A stretch of DNA of 39,100 nt. Origin: Nanobdellati archaeon. GTDB taxonomy: Archaea; EX4484-52; GLR71. The position numbers were made by a program, and so were the translations under genes. Each line of letters opens with the position of its first letter. Position 1 is the stretch's first letter. Where the stretch lies: NCBI GenBank assembly GCA_019429005.1, contig JAHYJR010000008.1, forward strand, positions 1 to 39,100. The letters run 5' to 3'. The notes below the pieces were generated by a model. It had not been told where the DNA came from. It ran no database searches and saw only the letters and a program-made list of their open reading frames with translations. Of the stretch, positions 1 through 8,116 are shown piece by piece.

Positions 1-2
1 GA

Positions 3-368
3 AACCTAAGACGGAAAAGCACACAGATGATAACACCAGTTACAGTTGAAGAGATTGCAAGATACATCAAAGATTCACCCGTATATGGAATTGACGACAA
101 GCCATATGAAGAAAAACTTGATGTGCCAAGTACAGAACCAACAAACAGAAAATTATTTGAACTAACATTTGAAGAAATAAAAAGATTGAATAACGGACAG
201 GATAGCATAAACGCACACTATGACATGAACATATTTGCAGATAATCATTTTGAAAGATGGAATTCAAATTATGAAGCCGTTCGAAGTGAATATATTGAAA
301 GACTCAGAACCAAAAAAAAGACAATTGGTGAATTAATAAAATATCATACATTTTACAAATTTTTATAA
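3..368 (+). CDS. Unrecognised protein, probably the C-terminal part of a gene cut by the window edge
   Basis: The frame is open from the left edge to the TAA at 366-368. The first ATG is at 27, but there is no stop upstream of it, no clear ribosome binding site, and the codons before it also look coding. I therefore treat it as a 3' fragment; if the ATG at 27 is real the product has 113 residues. The visible part is charged and hydrophilic, without membrane segments or cysteines, and ends in a basic stretch (RLRTKKK) followed by an aromatic tail. I do not recognise the family. It lies about 37 bp before idsA on the same strand, in a gap holding an AT-rich TATA-like stretch. Archaeal isoprenoid clusters often carry an RNase J gene next to idsA, but I see no RNase J signature here and do not claim it. 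Confidence 0.6.
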   Translation, partial: NLRRKSTQMITPVTVEEIARYIKDSPVYGIDDKPYEEKLDVPSTEPTNRKLFELTFEEIKRLNNGQDSINAHYDMNIFADNHFERWNSNYEAVRSEYIERLRTKKKTIGELIKYHTFYKFL

Positions 369-405
369 CAATTAAATTATTAAATATTAAAAACCAATTA
401 AAAGT

Positions 406-1425
406 ATGAAAGATTTCAAAGAAGTTCTTATGGCAAATAAACCGATAATATGGGAAGAAGTCCAAAAATACTTAATTAAAGAAAGTCTTTATGGATTTGA
501 TAAACTAGTAAATGATTATCCTACACGACAAGGCAAATATGGTCGTGGCTCACTAATTCTTATGGCTTGCGAGGCTTTTGGCGGAGATATCAAAAAAGCG
601 GTAACAACTGCAGCCGCTATGCAAATGTCTGAAGACTGGCTTCTAGTCCATGATGATTATGAAGACGACTCAGAAGAGCGACGTGGAAAACCAGCATTAC
701 ATAAAATATATGGTAATGAACTTTCAGTAAATGCAGGCGACTATATGCACTTCCTTATGTGGAAAATCCTTTTTGAAAATAGGAAAAATTTCACAGATGA
801 CAAAGTATTCAAGATAATAAAAGAATTTGAACGATTTCTTGACATCACAATCAGGGGCCAACACATTGAAATGTGTACAATAATACAAAAAGACATCGAA
901 ACGCTTACAGATGAAGATTTCATAAAAATAGCATTTGGTAAAACATCAGAATACACAATTTCAGGCCCACTCAGACTTGGTGCAATCATCGCAGACCAAG
1001 ATGAAACTATGCTAAACAAGATATCCGAATTCGGCATCCCTCTAGGCATAGGTTTCCAGATACGGGATGATATACTAGACGTAGTGAACACAGGTTCAGC
1101 TTCATGGGGTAAAAAGATTGGTGGGGACATCAGGGAAGGAAAAAGAACACTTCTTTTAATACATCTAATAAATAACACAGACGGCGAAGAGCACAAAAAC
1201 GTTGTTGACATAATGAAGAAAGAAAGGGTTAATAGAACAGACGAAGATATCAAGTATATAATAGAACTCATGAAAACACGAGGAAGTGTGGCTTATGCTG
1301 AAAAGAAAGCTGAAGAATATGCAGAAAAAAGCATAGAGATATTCAATAAATACTTCTCAGACATACCAAACAAAGAAGACTTCCAATCTGCAATTAATTT
1401 CTTTACAATGAAACGGGATGTCTAA
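406..1425 (+). CDS. idsA: Short-chain trans-polyprenyl diphosphate synthase (geranylgeranyl diphosphate synthase type)
   Basis: This 339-residue enzyme would condense dimethylallyl or longer allyl diphosphates with isopentenyl diphosphate to make the C20 chain of archaeal lipids. The first aspartate-rich motif is at residues 83-94 (HDDYEDDSEERRG, D83-D84-x-x-D87 with the RRG tail). The second is GFQIRDDILD with D221, D222 and D225. Residue 78, five before the first motif, is Trp. A bulky aromatic there limits chain length in archaeal type I GGPP synthases, so a C20 (or C15) product is expected. Length is normal. The ATG at 406 is preceded by a TATA-like stretch at 380-388 and no Shine-Dalgarno, suggesting a very short leader or none; an in-frame ATG lies at 430. 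The gene ends tail-to-tail with fni, the next enzyme of the same pathway, with overlapping stop codons. Confidence 0.93.
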   Translation: MKDFKEVLMANKPIIWEEVQKYLIKESLYGFDKLVNDYPTRQGKYGRGSLILMACEAFGGDIKKAVTTAAAMQMSEDWLLVHDDYEDDSEERRGKPALHKIYGNELSVNAGDYMHFLMWKILFENRKNFTDDKVFKIIKEFERFLDITIRGQHIEMCTIIQKDIETLTDEDFIKIAFGKTSEYTISGPLRLGAIIADQDETMLNKISEFGIPLGIGFQIRDDILDVVNTGSASWGKKIGGDIREGKRTLLLIHLINNTDGEEHKNVVDIMKKERVNRTDEDIKYIIELMKTRGSVAYAEKKAEEYAEKSIEIFNKYFSDIPNKEDFQSAINFFTMKRDV

Positions 1426-1435
1426 AAAGACATCC
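1416..1435. terminator. Perfect hairpin across the overlapping stop codons of idsA and fni
   Basis: GGATGTCT (1416-1423), loop AAAA, and AGACATCC (1428-1435) form an 8-bp perfect stem. T-rich sequence follows on the plus strand (TTTGTTTT), while A-rich sequence on the minus-strand side is weaker. It lies inside the last codons of both convergent genes, so it could stop transcription from both directions. Confidence 0.6.
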
Positions 1436-2501
1436 TTTGTTTTACCCATTCATTGGTCTTTCCGGTTAAAACATAACCTGACTTTTTAAGAGCTTTAATA
1501 TCTTTTGAACCAGTAAGATGCATTACAGTCTTAAGCTCATCAGAAACTTCTAAAATTTTAGCAGATAAAGACTCAGAACTTTTAATTGCATAAGGAAGAA
1601 GTGCTTTTGCAAGAGAAACACCATCAGCACCTAACACAATAGCTCTTGCCGCATCAAGACCCGTATTTATCCCACCACTACCTATAATTTTAATACCAAA
1701 CCCAACTGAACGGGATTCAATAATACTTACAGGCGCAGGAATACCCCAATCCCAAAGCAAATTCCCTAACTTTTGCTTATAAACATCCTTAGCTTTCTCA
1801 GCACGATAACATTCAACAGCAGTCCAACTTGTACCGCTTACACCACTCACTTCAATTGATTTCACACCAACCGCCTTAAGACGCATTGCAACATCCCGCG
1901 ATATACCGCAACCGCATTCCTTAACACTAATATCAAAAGTTTGAGATAAATTTTCAATTGCTTTCAATATCCCTTTAGTATTCTCATCGCCTTCAGGTTG
2001 CACAGCCTCTTGCGGAAGATTCAAGAAAATACTTAATCCGTTCGCACCAATCATATTCATTGCTTTATGAATCTTGTCAACACCAAAACCTTTACTACCC
2101 TTCTGATCAATTAGCTGACCACCACCAATTGATGCCAAAACTACAGGAATATCATAATCTTTCACAACAGAATAAGACTCAATAACATCAGGATTTTCAA
2201 TAGCAGCTCTCTGACTACCAATACAAAAACCAATACCAAGTTCAGATGCAACTTTTGCACAATTTTCATTTAAAATTCTACTACGATTATGTCCACCACT
2301 CATAGCTGCAATAAAAATAGGATGATTAAGTTTTTTCCCGAAAAAATCAATTTTAGTAGAAATCTCACTTCTGTTTATCTCTGGTAACGCATTATGTCTA
2401 AGAGATACATCATTCCAGTAATCATAATTACTATCAACATCTTCATTAAGACAAATATTTATGTGATCAGCTTTTCTCTGTTTAATTAGTTCATCATTCA
2501 T
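1422..2501 (-). CDS. fni: Type 2 isopentenyl-diphosphate delta-isomerase (FMN-dependent)
   Basis: It interconverts isopentenyl and dimethylallyl diphosphate with reduced FMN, feeding the prenyl synthase beside it. Signatures are RKADHINICL near the N-terminus, AAMSGGHNRSR, GIGFCIGSQRAAIENP, EVSGVSGTSW, and a phosphate-binding loop IIGSGGINTGLDAARAIVLGADG near the C-terminus. Start choice: ATGs lie at 2519 and 2501, and a longer frame opens at 2534. I prefer 2501 (MNDELIKQRKADH, 359 aa) because family members start just before the RKADH motif, and because this ATG overlaps the stop of the small upstream frame at 2494-2664 as ATGAATGA, with GGT a few bases upstream. The 3' end overlaps idsA by 4 bp, and the last codons form half of a terminator-like hairpin. 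Confidence 0.93.
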   Translation of the reverse strand: MNDELIKQRKADHINICLNEDVDSNYDYWNDVSLRHNALPEINRSEISTKIDFFGKKLNHPIFIAAMSGGHNRSRILNENCAKVASELGIGFCIGSQRAAIENPDVIESYSVVKDYDIPVVLASIGGGQLIDQKGSKGFGVDKIHKAMNMIGANGLSIFLNLPQEAVQPEGDENTKGILKAIENLSQTFDISVKECGCGISRDVAMRLKAVGVKSIEVSGVSGTSWTAVECYRAEKAKDVYKQKLGNLLWDWGIPAPVSIIESRSVGFGIKIIGSGGINTGLDAARAIVLGADGVSLAKALLPYAIKSSESLSAKILEVSDELKTVMHLTGSKDIKALKKSGYVLTGKTNEWVKQRMSF

Positions 2502-2664
2502 GTTTACCACGATACTCATAGTTTTGATGCTCATTTACAACAGGTTCTTCATCTTTAGCCTTAACTTCCTTTTTTACAACATCTTTCTTTTTTGAAAAAG
2601 AATATGCAAACATTGCAATAAACACAAGCAATACTGCAATATATAACCAATATGAATTAGTATA
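2494..2664 (-). CDS. In-frame continuation of the secreted acidic protein: membrane anchor plus charged tail
   Basis: Directly after the TAA (2665-2667) of the acidic secreted protein, the same frame runs on for 56 codons to TGA at 2494-2496. It reads YTNSYW, then a hydrophobic segment WLYIAVLLVFIAMFAYSF, then a basic stop-transfer KKK and a charged tail. This is what would complete a type I membrane protein: signal peptide, acidic linker, anchor, cytosolic tail. There is no ATG before the middle of the helix; TTG in GCAGTATTG is the only conventional early start. Its stop overlaps the preferred fni start (ATGAATGA). It could be a separate small gene with a weak start, the product of stop-codon readthrough, or the 3' half of a gene broken by one substitution or a sequencing error. 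Confidence 0.55.
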   Translation of the reverse strand, partial: YTNSYWLYIAVLLVFIAMFAYSFSKKKDVVKKEVKAKDEEPVVNEHQNYEYRGKHE

Positions 2665-2865
2665 TTAATCAACACCCGCATCTAAGGTATCACCAACAAC
2701 ACTAGTCTCCTCTGAATCATCAACTGAATCATCAACTGAATCATCAACTGAGTCATCAATAACTTCTGAATTGTCATCCACAGGGACCTCTTCAGCATAA
2801 CACACACCCGAAAATACAAATACTAAAAACAGCACAAAACCAAAAAAAACTAATTGTTTATTCAT
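2665..2865 (-). CDS. Small secreted acidic protein with DDSV repeats
   Basis: The 66-residue product starts MNKQLVFFGFVLFLVFVFSG and has a Sec signal peptide with likely cleavage after CYA-E. A very acidic, Ser/Asp-rich region follows, with four DDSV/DDSE repeats encoded by a 12-bp tandem repeat. The ATG at 2865 is chosen because GTGAT lies exactly 9 nt upstream; the longer MIF- extension is the ribosome binding site read as codons. The product is probably exported, and may be a Ca2+- or cation-binding linker. It ends in TAA, but the frame continues into a convincing membrane anchor (see 2494-2664), so the full protein may be membrane bound. I do not recognise a family. Confidence 0.7.
   Translation of the reverse strand: MNKQLVFFGFVLFLVFVFSGVCYAEEVPVDDNSEVIDDSVDDSVDDSVDDSEETSVVGDTLDAGVD
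2713..2760 (-). repeat. 12-bp coding tandem repeat (DDSV units)
   Basis: Three identical copies of TGAATCATCAAC (plus-strand view) at 2713-2748 are followed by a fourth with two changes (2749-2760). They encode DDSV/DDSE units of the acidic linker and are a likely site of copy-number change. Confidence 0.8.
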
Positions 2866-3101
2866 AAAAATCACATATAATTTAAAAATGATAGCAGATA
2901 AGAATATTTCTACTAATATATTTAATCAGAAAATAAAGTATATATACATTCAAATAAACAATTCTTAAAGGTTTCTATTATTCTGTACACACTATACAAT
3001 AAAGAATAAAACACAATACAATTAATATACTATACAAATAAACGAATAAAACACAAAATTACAAAACTTTTTTAAAAACACGCAAAGAAATATTAACAAA
3101 G

Positions 3102-5120
3102 GTGATTCCCATAAAAAACAGCAAAAAACGTATACTTATAACATCCGCACTCCCCTACATAAACAACACACCTCACTTAGGTAACCTTATAGGATCACAT
3201 TTACCAGCAGATGTTTTTGCACGATTCAACCGAATCCTCGGACATGAAACACTTTTTGTAGGCGGCAGTGACGAACACGGAACACCAACAGAAATCGCAG
3301 CAAAAAAACAAAATATCACACCAAAACAACTCTGTGATAAATACTACCAAATACACAAAGACATATACAGCTGGTTCAATATCTCATACGACATTTTCTC
3401 AAGAACAAGTAACATAACAAACCACAAAACAACAAAAGACATATTCACAAATATAAACAAAAACGGATACATTGAAGAGCAAAATATGGAAATGCCATAC
3501 TGCAAAAAATGCAATATGTATCTCCCAGATAGATATGTTGAAGGTATTTGCCCAAAATGCGGTGCTGAAAAAGCTAGAGGCGACCAATGCGATGCATGCA
3601 CAAGCCCGCTTAACCCAAAAGACCTCAAAAAACCATATTGCATAATATGTAATAGTACTCCAGAAATCAAAACAGTCCCACATCTTTTCTTTAGACTAGA
3701 CAAAATCAAAGACAAATGGGTAAACTGGGCATCTAAAAAACAATTCAAAGAAAATGTCAAGGGTGTTGTAAAAGCCTACATAAAAGATGACATGAAACCG
3801 CGATGTATTACACGAGATCTCTCTTGGGGTGTAAATGTACCGCTTAAAGGATATGAAAATAAAGTTTTCTATGTCTGGTTTGATGCACCAATTGGCTACA
3901 TTTCAGCCACAAAAGAATGGTCTAAACTAAATAATCAGGATTGGGAAAAATGGTGGAAAAATAAAGATACAAAAATATACCATTTCCTTGGTAAAGATAA
4001 CATTTATTTCCACGCAGTATTCTGGCCGTCAATGCTTATTGCAGACGGCACATTAAATCTTCCAGAAAACATTGGAGGTCTTGCAAACCTGAACTACGAA
4101 GGTGGAAAATTCTCAAAAAGCAATAACAGAGGGATCTTTTGCGACAAGGCAATAGATGTAGGATACACTTCAGACATATGGCGATATTATCTTTGTGCTA
4201 TAATGCCTGAACTTAGAGACAGTGAATTCAGTTGGAATCAATTCGCAGAAAAAATCAATTCAGAATTAGTCGGAAACATAGGTAATTTCATACACAGGAC
4301 ACTTACATTCACATACACTAATTTTGAAGGAAAAATACCAAAAGAAAGCACAAACAAAAAAGATCTCAAAATCCTAAACAATATAGAAAAACTTAAAAAA
4401 CAACATATCAATAAAATGGAATCTCTAGAATTCAAAGAAGGATTAAAAACAGTTCTTGAGATATCAAACAATGCAAACCGATATTTCCAAGAATCGGAAC
4501 CTTGGAACTTAATAAAAAATGATAAAAAAAGATGTGAAGAAGTAATTGCAACGTGCATCCATATCTCAACAATATTATCAAAATTATTATACCCATTTAT
4601 ACCAACAGGATCAGAAAAGATATGGAAAACATTAGGAAACCAAAAAGAGATTCTAAACACAGAACTTGATAAAATCAAAATAAACACAGGAAAAACGATA
4701 ATAAAACCTGAGATATTATTTAAAAAAATTGAGGCAAAAGATATGGAAAAACTAAAAGAAGACTTTTCAGGAAATAAAAATGAAACTCTAGAAGATACAA
4801 TATCTATTGAAGATTTTGATAAAATAAAATTAAAGGTCGGCACAATAAAATCTGTAAACGACCACCCTAAAAGAGAGAAATTATACATAATAGAAATAGA
4901 TGAAGGTGCAGACACACCAAGACAAATTGTAGCTGGAATAAAGGCATACTATAAAAAAGAAGATCTTGTTGGGAAACAAGTTATATTTGTATCAAACCTA
5001 AAACCCGTTAAACTCGGTGGTGTAGAATCAAATGGTATGATCATCGCTGCAGATGATGGCAAAGTCGTATGTGTCGTATCACCAGAACAAAAAGTTGAAA
5101 ATGGTGCAACTTTAGGTTAA
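3102..5120 (+). CDS. metG: Methionyl-tRNA synthetase with C-terminal tRNA-binding domain
   Basis: It charges tRNA-Met. The class I catalytic core begins KKRILITSALPYINNTPHLGN (HIGH-type HLGN). Two zinc knuckles follow (CKKC...CPKC and CDAC...CIIC, about residues 124-185), then the KMSKS-type loop GGKFSKSNN. The helical anticodon domain comes next, and an EMAPII/Trbp111-type OB-fold fills roughly the last 105 residues (DKIKLKVGTI...NLKPVKLGGVESNGMI). Length (672) is normal for the fused form. The start is odd. The only conventional start near the conserved N-terminus is GTG at 3102, but that GTG sits inside the Shine-Dalgarno AAAGGTGATT. The place where other genes here have ATG, 9 nt further on, is ATA (3111). 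The gene stands alone between divergent and co-directional neighbours. Confidence 0.95.
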   Translation: MIPIKNSKKRILITSALPYINNTPHLGNLIGSHLPADVFARFNRILGHETLFVGGSDEHGTPTEIAAKKQNITPKQLCDKYYQIHKDIYSWFNISYDIFSRTSNITNHKTTKDIFTNINKNGYIEEQNMEMPYCKKCNMYLPDRYVEGICPKCGAEKARGDQCDACTSPLNPKDLKKPYCIICNSTPEIKTVPHLFFRLDKIKDKWVNWASKKQFKENVKGVVKAYIKDDMKPRCITRDLSWGVNVPLKGYENKVFYVWFDAPIGYISATKEWSKLNNQDWEKWWKNKDTKIYHFLGKDNIYFHAVFWPSMLIADGTLNLPENIGGLANLNYEGGKFSKSNNRGIFCDKAIDVGYTSDIWRYYLCAIMPELRDSEFSWNQFAEKINSELVGNIGNFIHRTLTFTYTNFEGKIPKESTNKKDLKILNNIEKLKKQHINKMESLEFKEGLKTVLEISNNANRYFQESEPWNLIKNDKKRCEEVIATCIHISTILSKLLYPFIPTGSEKIWKTLGNQKEILNTELDKIKINTGKTIIKPEILFKKIEAKDMEKLKEDFSGNKNETLEDTISIEDFDKIKLKVGTIKSVNDHPKREKLYIIEIDEGADTPRQIVAGIKAYYKKEDLVGKQVIFVSNLKPVKLGGVESNGMIIAADDGKVVCVVSPEQKVENGATLG

Positions 5121-5151
5121 ACTATTATATTATAGAACCACAAAGATAACT

Positions 5152-6660
5152 ATGACAAAAAAGACGTTCTGCCTTATAATTCTTGATGGTCTTGGGCTAA
5201 GCAAAAAACGCGAAGGCAATGCATTCACCCTAGCAAAAACACCAACCCTAGATAATCTTCTAAAGACATATCCAAATTCAAGACTCAACACAAGTGGCAA
5301 ATCTGTAGGCCTCCCAAAAGGACAGATGGGCGGTTCTGAAGTAGGACATATACATATCGGCAGCGGACGAATAATATCACAAGAACTTGAAAAAATAAAC
5401 AAGAAAATTGAAGATAATAGTTTTTTCAAAAACAAAACACTTCTTAAAGCGATAACAAACACAAAAAATAATAAATCAGCTCTACACATCTTAGGTCTTT
5501 TATCAGACGGCGGTGTCCATAGCCACATAAACCATCTCTTCGCATTACTTGATCTCTGTAAACAAAATAATGTCAAAAACGTATACATCCACGCAATTCT
5601 TGATGGTCGTGACACACCACCTACAAGCGCAAAAAAATATATCAGACAACTTCAAAAAAAAATAAAAGAAACAGGAATAGGTAAAATTGCAACAATCATA
5701 GGTCGATATTATGCAATGGATCGTGACAACAGATTAGACAGAACAGACCTTTCATATAATGCACTTACAAACAAAATCGGACGATTTGAAACTGACCCGA
5801 TAAAAACAATAGATAACTCATATAAATTAAACGAAACAGATGAGTTCATAAAACCAATTATTCTTGATAAAACAAATATTAAAAAAGACGATTCTATAAT
5901 ATTTTTTAACTTCCGTGCAGACCGTGCACGACAGATAACAAAAATGTTTATAAAACACGATGATTTCAATAAACCACTTGTTTGCAACAATTTTACAACT
6001 TTCACCAAATACGAAAATGACCTTGAAACAAATGTTGTGTTCGCTCAAGAAACTGTTAAAAACACGTTAGCAGAAACCCTATCAAAAGCAAAAATGACAC
6101 AATTGAGACTTGCAGAAACTGAAAAATATGCGCACGTAACCTATTTTTTCAGTGGTGGACAAGAAGACACATTCGAAGGTGAAGACAGAATCCTCATCCC
6201 ATCACCAAAAATTGCAAGCTACGACCTACAACCAGAAATGAGTGCAAAAAAGATCACAGATGCTGCAATTAAAAACATTAAAAATGCAAAATATGATTTC
6301 ATAATCATAAATTATGCAAACGCAGACATGGTCGGACACACAGGAAAACTTGACTGTGCAATAAAAGCGGTTGAAACGCTAGATTCTAAACTTTCTGAAG
6401 TGCTTAAAACCCTAAAAGAAATGAATGGCTCGGCATTAATAATAGCAGACCACGGAAACGCAGAAAAAATGATAGATTACAAGACAAAAAAACCATATAC
6501 GTCCCATACATTAAATCATGTACCATGTATATATGTTGGTAATGAAAAAATAAAATTAAAAGATGGTGCCTTATATAACATAGCACCAACAATACTTGAA
6601 CTTATGAACATCAAAAAACCAAAAGAAATGAGTGAAAACTCATTAATTCAAAAATTTTAA
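5152..6660 (+). CDS. gpmI: 2,3-bisphosphoglycerate-independent phosphoglycerate mutase, bacterial-type iPGM
   Basis: It interconverts 3- and 2-phosphoglycerate. It belongs to the alkaline phosphatase superfamily, with two Mn2+ ions and a catalytic serine. Visible motifs are LIILDGLGLSKKREGNAF at the N-terminus, GGSEVGHIHIGSGRI around the active serine, LSDGGVHSHINHL, ILDGRDTPP, GRYYAMDRDNRLDR, FFNFRADRARQ, NYANADMVGHTG and IADHGNAEKM. At 502 residues it matches the bacterial/plant enzyme rather than the roughly 400-residue archaeal aPGM. The residue before the active serine is Gly instead of the usual Asn (GNSEVGH becomes GGSEVGH). A TATA-like TTATATTATA about 23 nt before the ATG and AAAGAT at 5143-5148 suggest its own promoter. 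Confidence 0.94.
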   Translation: MTKKTFCLIILDGLGLSKKREGNAFTLAKTPTLDNLLKTYPNSRLNTSGKSVGLPKGQMGGSEVGHIHIGSGRIISQELEKINKKIEDNSFFKNKTLLKAITNTKNNKSALHILGLLSDGGVHSHINHLFALLDLCKQNNVKNVYIHAILDGRDTPPTSAKKYIRQLQKKIKETGIGKIATIIGRYYAMDRDNRLDRTDLSYNALTNKIGRFETDPIKTIDNSYKLNETDEFIKPIILDKTNIKKDDSIIFFNFRADRARQITKMFIKHDDFNKPLVCNNFTTFTKYENDLETNVVFAQETVKNTLAETLSKAKMTQLRLAETEKYAHVTYFFSGGQEDTFEGEDRILIPSPKIASYDLQPEMSAKKITDAAIKNIKNAKYDFIIINYANADMVGHTGKLDCAIKAVETLDSKLSEVLKTLKEMNGSALIIADHGNAEKMIDYKTKKPYTSHTLNHVPCIYVGNEKIKLKDGALYNIAPTILELMNIKKPKEMSENSLIQKF

Positions 6661-6677
6661 AAAATACAAACTTTATT

Positions 6678-6944
6678 CTATTTGCTTACTTCATACCGCA
6701 AGCCACCTATTTTTGACGCAACAAAATTATAGATAACTCCAATAAAAACGCCTTTTATAAAACCAAGTACACCGAACATTACAGGCATGACTAACATTAT
6801 TAAAAAAAAACCAGGAACCATACTATAGTCAATCAAAAGACTAGGAATACCTAAAAAAGCAAACAGCAAAAATACAGCAAAACCATAAGCAGCAGAAAAT
6901 ATTTTTCCTAACTGTATAACATCAACACTTTTTATAACAGGCAT
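6678..6944 (-). CDS. Small integral membrane protein
   Basis: The product has 88 residues with three hydrophobic segments: FAVFLLFAFLGIPSLLI, GFFLIMLVMPVMFGVLGF and GVFIGVIYNFVASKIGG. The C-terminal YNFVASKIGGLRYEV resembles the tail of small DUF3566-like archaeal and bacterial membrane proteins, but I am not sure of that link. The ATG at 6944 is chosen because an ATGATT ribosome-binding-like element lies 9 nt upstream; a longer form starts at 6953. It is convergent with gpmI, and the 11-bp repeat array lies immediately upstream of it, where its promoter should be. Function unknown. Confidence 0.7.
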   Translation of the reverse strand: MPVIKSVDVIQLGKIFSAAYGFAVFLLFAFLGIPSLLIDYSMVPGFFLIMLVMPVMFGVLGFIKGVFIGVIYNFVASKIGGLRYEVSK

Positions 6945-7002
6945 AATAATCATCTTTATTATAATTTAAAATAGAAAACATAAATATCTATCATATAATT
7001 AC

Positions 7003-7365
7003 AAAATAAATATAAAATAAATATAAAATAAATATAAAATAAATATAAAATAAATACAAAATAAATATAAAATAAATATAAAATAAATATAAAATAAATA
7101 AAAAATAAATATAAAATAAATAAAAAATAAATATAAAATAAATATAAAATAAATATAAAATAAATATAAAATAAATACAAAATAAATATAAAATAAATAT
7201 AAAATAAATATAAAATAAATATAAAATAAATATAAAATAAATACAAAATAAATATAAAATAAATATAAAATAAATATAAAATAAATATAAAATAAATACA
7301 AAATAAATATAAAATAAATAAAAAATAAATATAAAATAAATATAAAATAAATACAAAATAAATAT
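7003..7365. repeat. 33 exact-length units of an 11-bp A-tract repeat
   Basis: The unit is AAAATAAATAx, repeated 33 times with no insertion or deletion. The first ten bases are identical in every unit by my reading. Only base 11 varies: T in 25 units, C in units 5, 16, 22, 27 and 32, and A in units 9, 11 and 29. The A-tracts therefore recur once per helical turn. The three long minus-strand frames over it (Tyr/Phe/Ile/Leu only) arise because the unit has no stop codon on that strand; I do not regard them as genes. It lies between the methyltransferase end and the small membrane protein start. Confidence 0.97.
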
Positions 7366-7426
7366 AAAAACAATTATAAAATAATTAGTAAATTAATACA
7401 AAATAATACACGCTAAAAAACACACC

Positions 7427-8056
7427 TTATTTTACACCCACCACACACTCAACACCCCAATACACTTTCTCGTGCGATATGTCAGAAAATCCAGCACAAT
7501 CAAAAAAACGTGATGCATATATGGGTCGTGTCCTCATGTTCTTACAGAAAACATCACGAACTACAAAAAATATACGATATAAAAAACGACCAATAACACC
7601 TTGCTCAAAAGTTGTATTAACACCCACAACCTTACCACCTAGTTTAACAAGACGCTTCATCTCAGAAACAGCCTGCTCAATCTCAGCCGTATCAAGAAGA
7701 TCAATAAGGAATGCACTATACACAATATCAAAACTAGCATCTTTAAACGGAAGATTAAGGGTATCTGCCTTTGAAAAACCCAAAGCATTTACACCCTTAT
7801 TCTTAACCCGCCGTACCATTTCCCCTGAAAGCTCTGTACCAAAAACATAAGGTGTTTTTTTAAGAAAATAATTTAACTCTTCACCAATACCAAAACCGAT
7901 ACATAAAACTTTATCAGATTTTGAGGGCTTAGAAATCTTAACACCCCTAAACTTTGGCTTATTATCAATAAGGCTTATAATCCAATAGAATCGACTTAAA
8001 ACATCATAATATAGGCCAACAGATTTATGACTAATATCAGCTCGAGCAATATCCAT
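7427..8056 (-). CDS. Class I SAM-dependent methyltransferase
   Basis: This is a Rossmann-fold methyltransferase of about 209 residues, UbiE/Methyltransf_11-like. Motif I is VLCIGFGIGEELNYF, the acidic ribose-binding position is GTELSG, and motifs II-III are ADTLNLPFKDASFDIVYSAF. The substrate cannot be told from sequence; small-molecule or lipid-headgroup methylation would fit the family. The ATG at 8056 is preferred over GTG at 8065, because GTGAA at 8065 sits 9 nt upstream and looks like the ribosome binding site. It is the last gene after the minus-strand prepilin genes, separated from them by a T-rich terminator. Confidence 0.85.
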   Translation of the reverse strand: MDIARADISHKSVGLYYDVLSRFYWIISLIDNKPKFRGVKISKPSKSDKVLCIGFGIGEELNYFLKKTPYVFGTELSGEMVRRVKNKGVNALGFSKADTLNLPFKDASFDIVYSAFLIDLLDTAEIEQAVSEMKRLVKLGGKVVGVNTTFEQGVIGRFLYRIFFVVRDVFCKNMRTRPIYASRFFDCAGFSDISHEKVYWGVECVVGVK

Positions 8057-8067
8057 ACAGTTCACAC

Positions 8068-8105
8068 TAAAATAAAAAAATTAAAAAAAGAAAAAAAAGA
8101 AAAAT
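8068..8105 (-). terminator. U-rich terminator after the prepilin at 8117
   Basis: The minus strand just past the stop at 8117 is a long T-rich tract broken by single C or A bases, without a stem. This is the usual archaeal intrinsic terminator type. Confidence 0.5.
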
Positions 8106-8116
8106 TGGTGTATACA

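Noticed and set aside
741-1271. 176-residue minus-strand frame inside idsA
   Set aside because: Antisense shadow of a gene with both aspartate motifs; its Ser/Ile/Phe-rich composition is that of reversed coding sequence.
406-2501. A complete mevalonate pathway cluster
   Set aside because: Only the isomerase and prenyl synthase are present; no mevalonate kinase or isopentenyl phosphate kinase is seen.
6990-7370. CRISPR array at the 11-bp repeat
   Set aside because: Units are contiguous with no spacers and far too short.
6959-7373. Three long minus-strand open frames of Tyr/Phe/Ile/Leu repeats over the 11-bp array
   Set aside because: They exist only because the repeat unit has no stop codon in any minus frame. 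All three frames are open equally, and no ribosome binding site or conserved product is seen.
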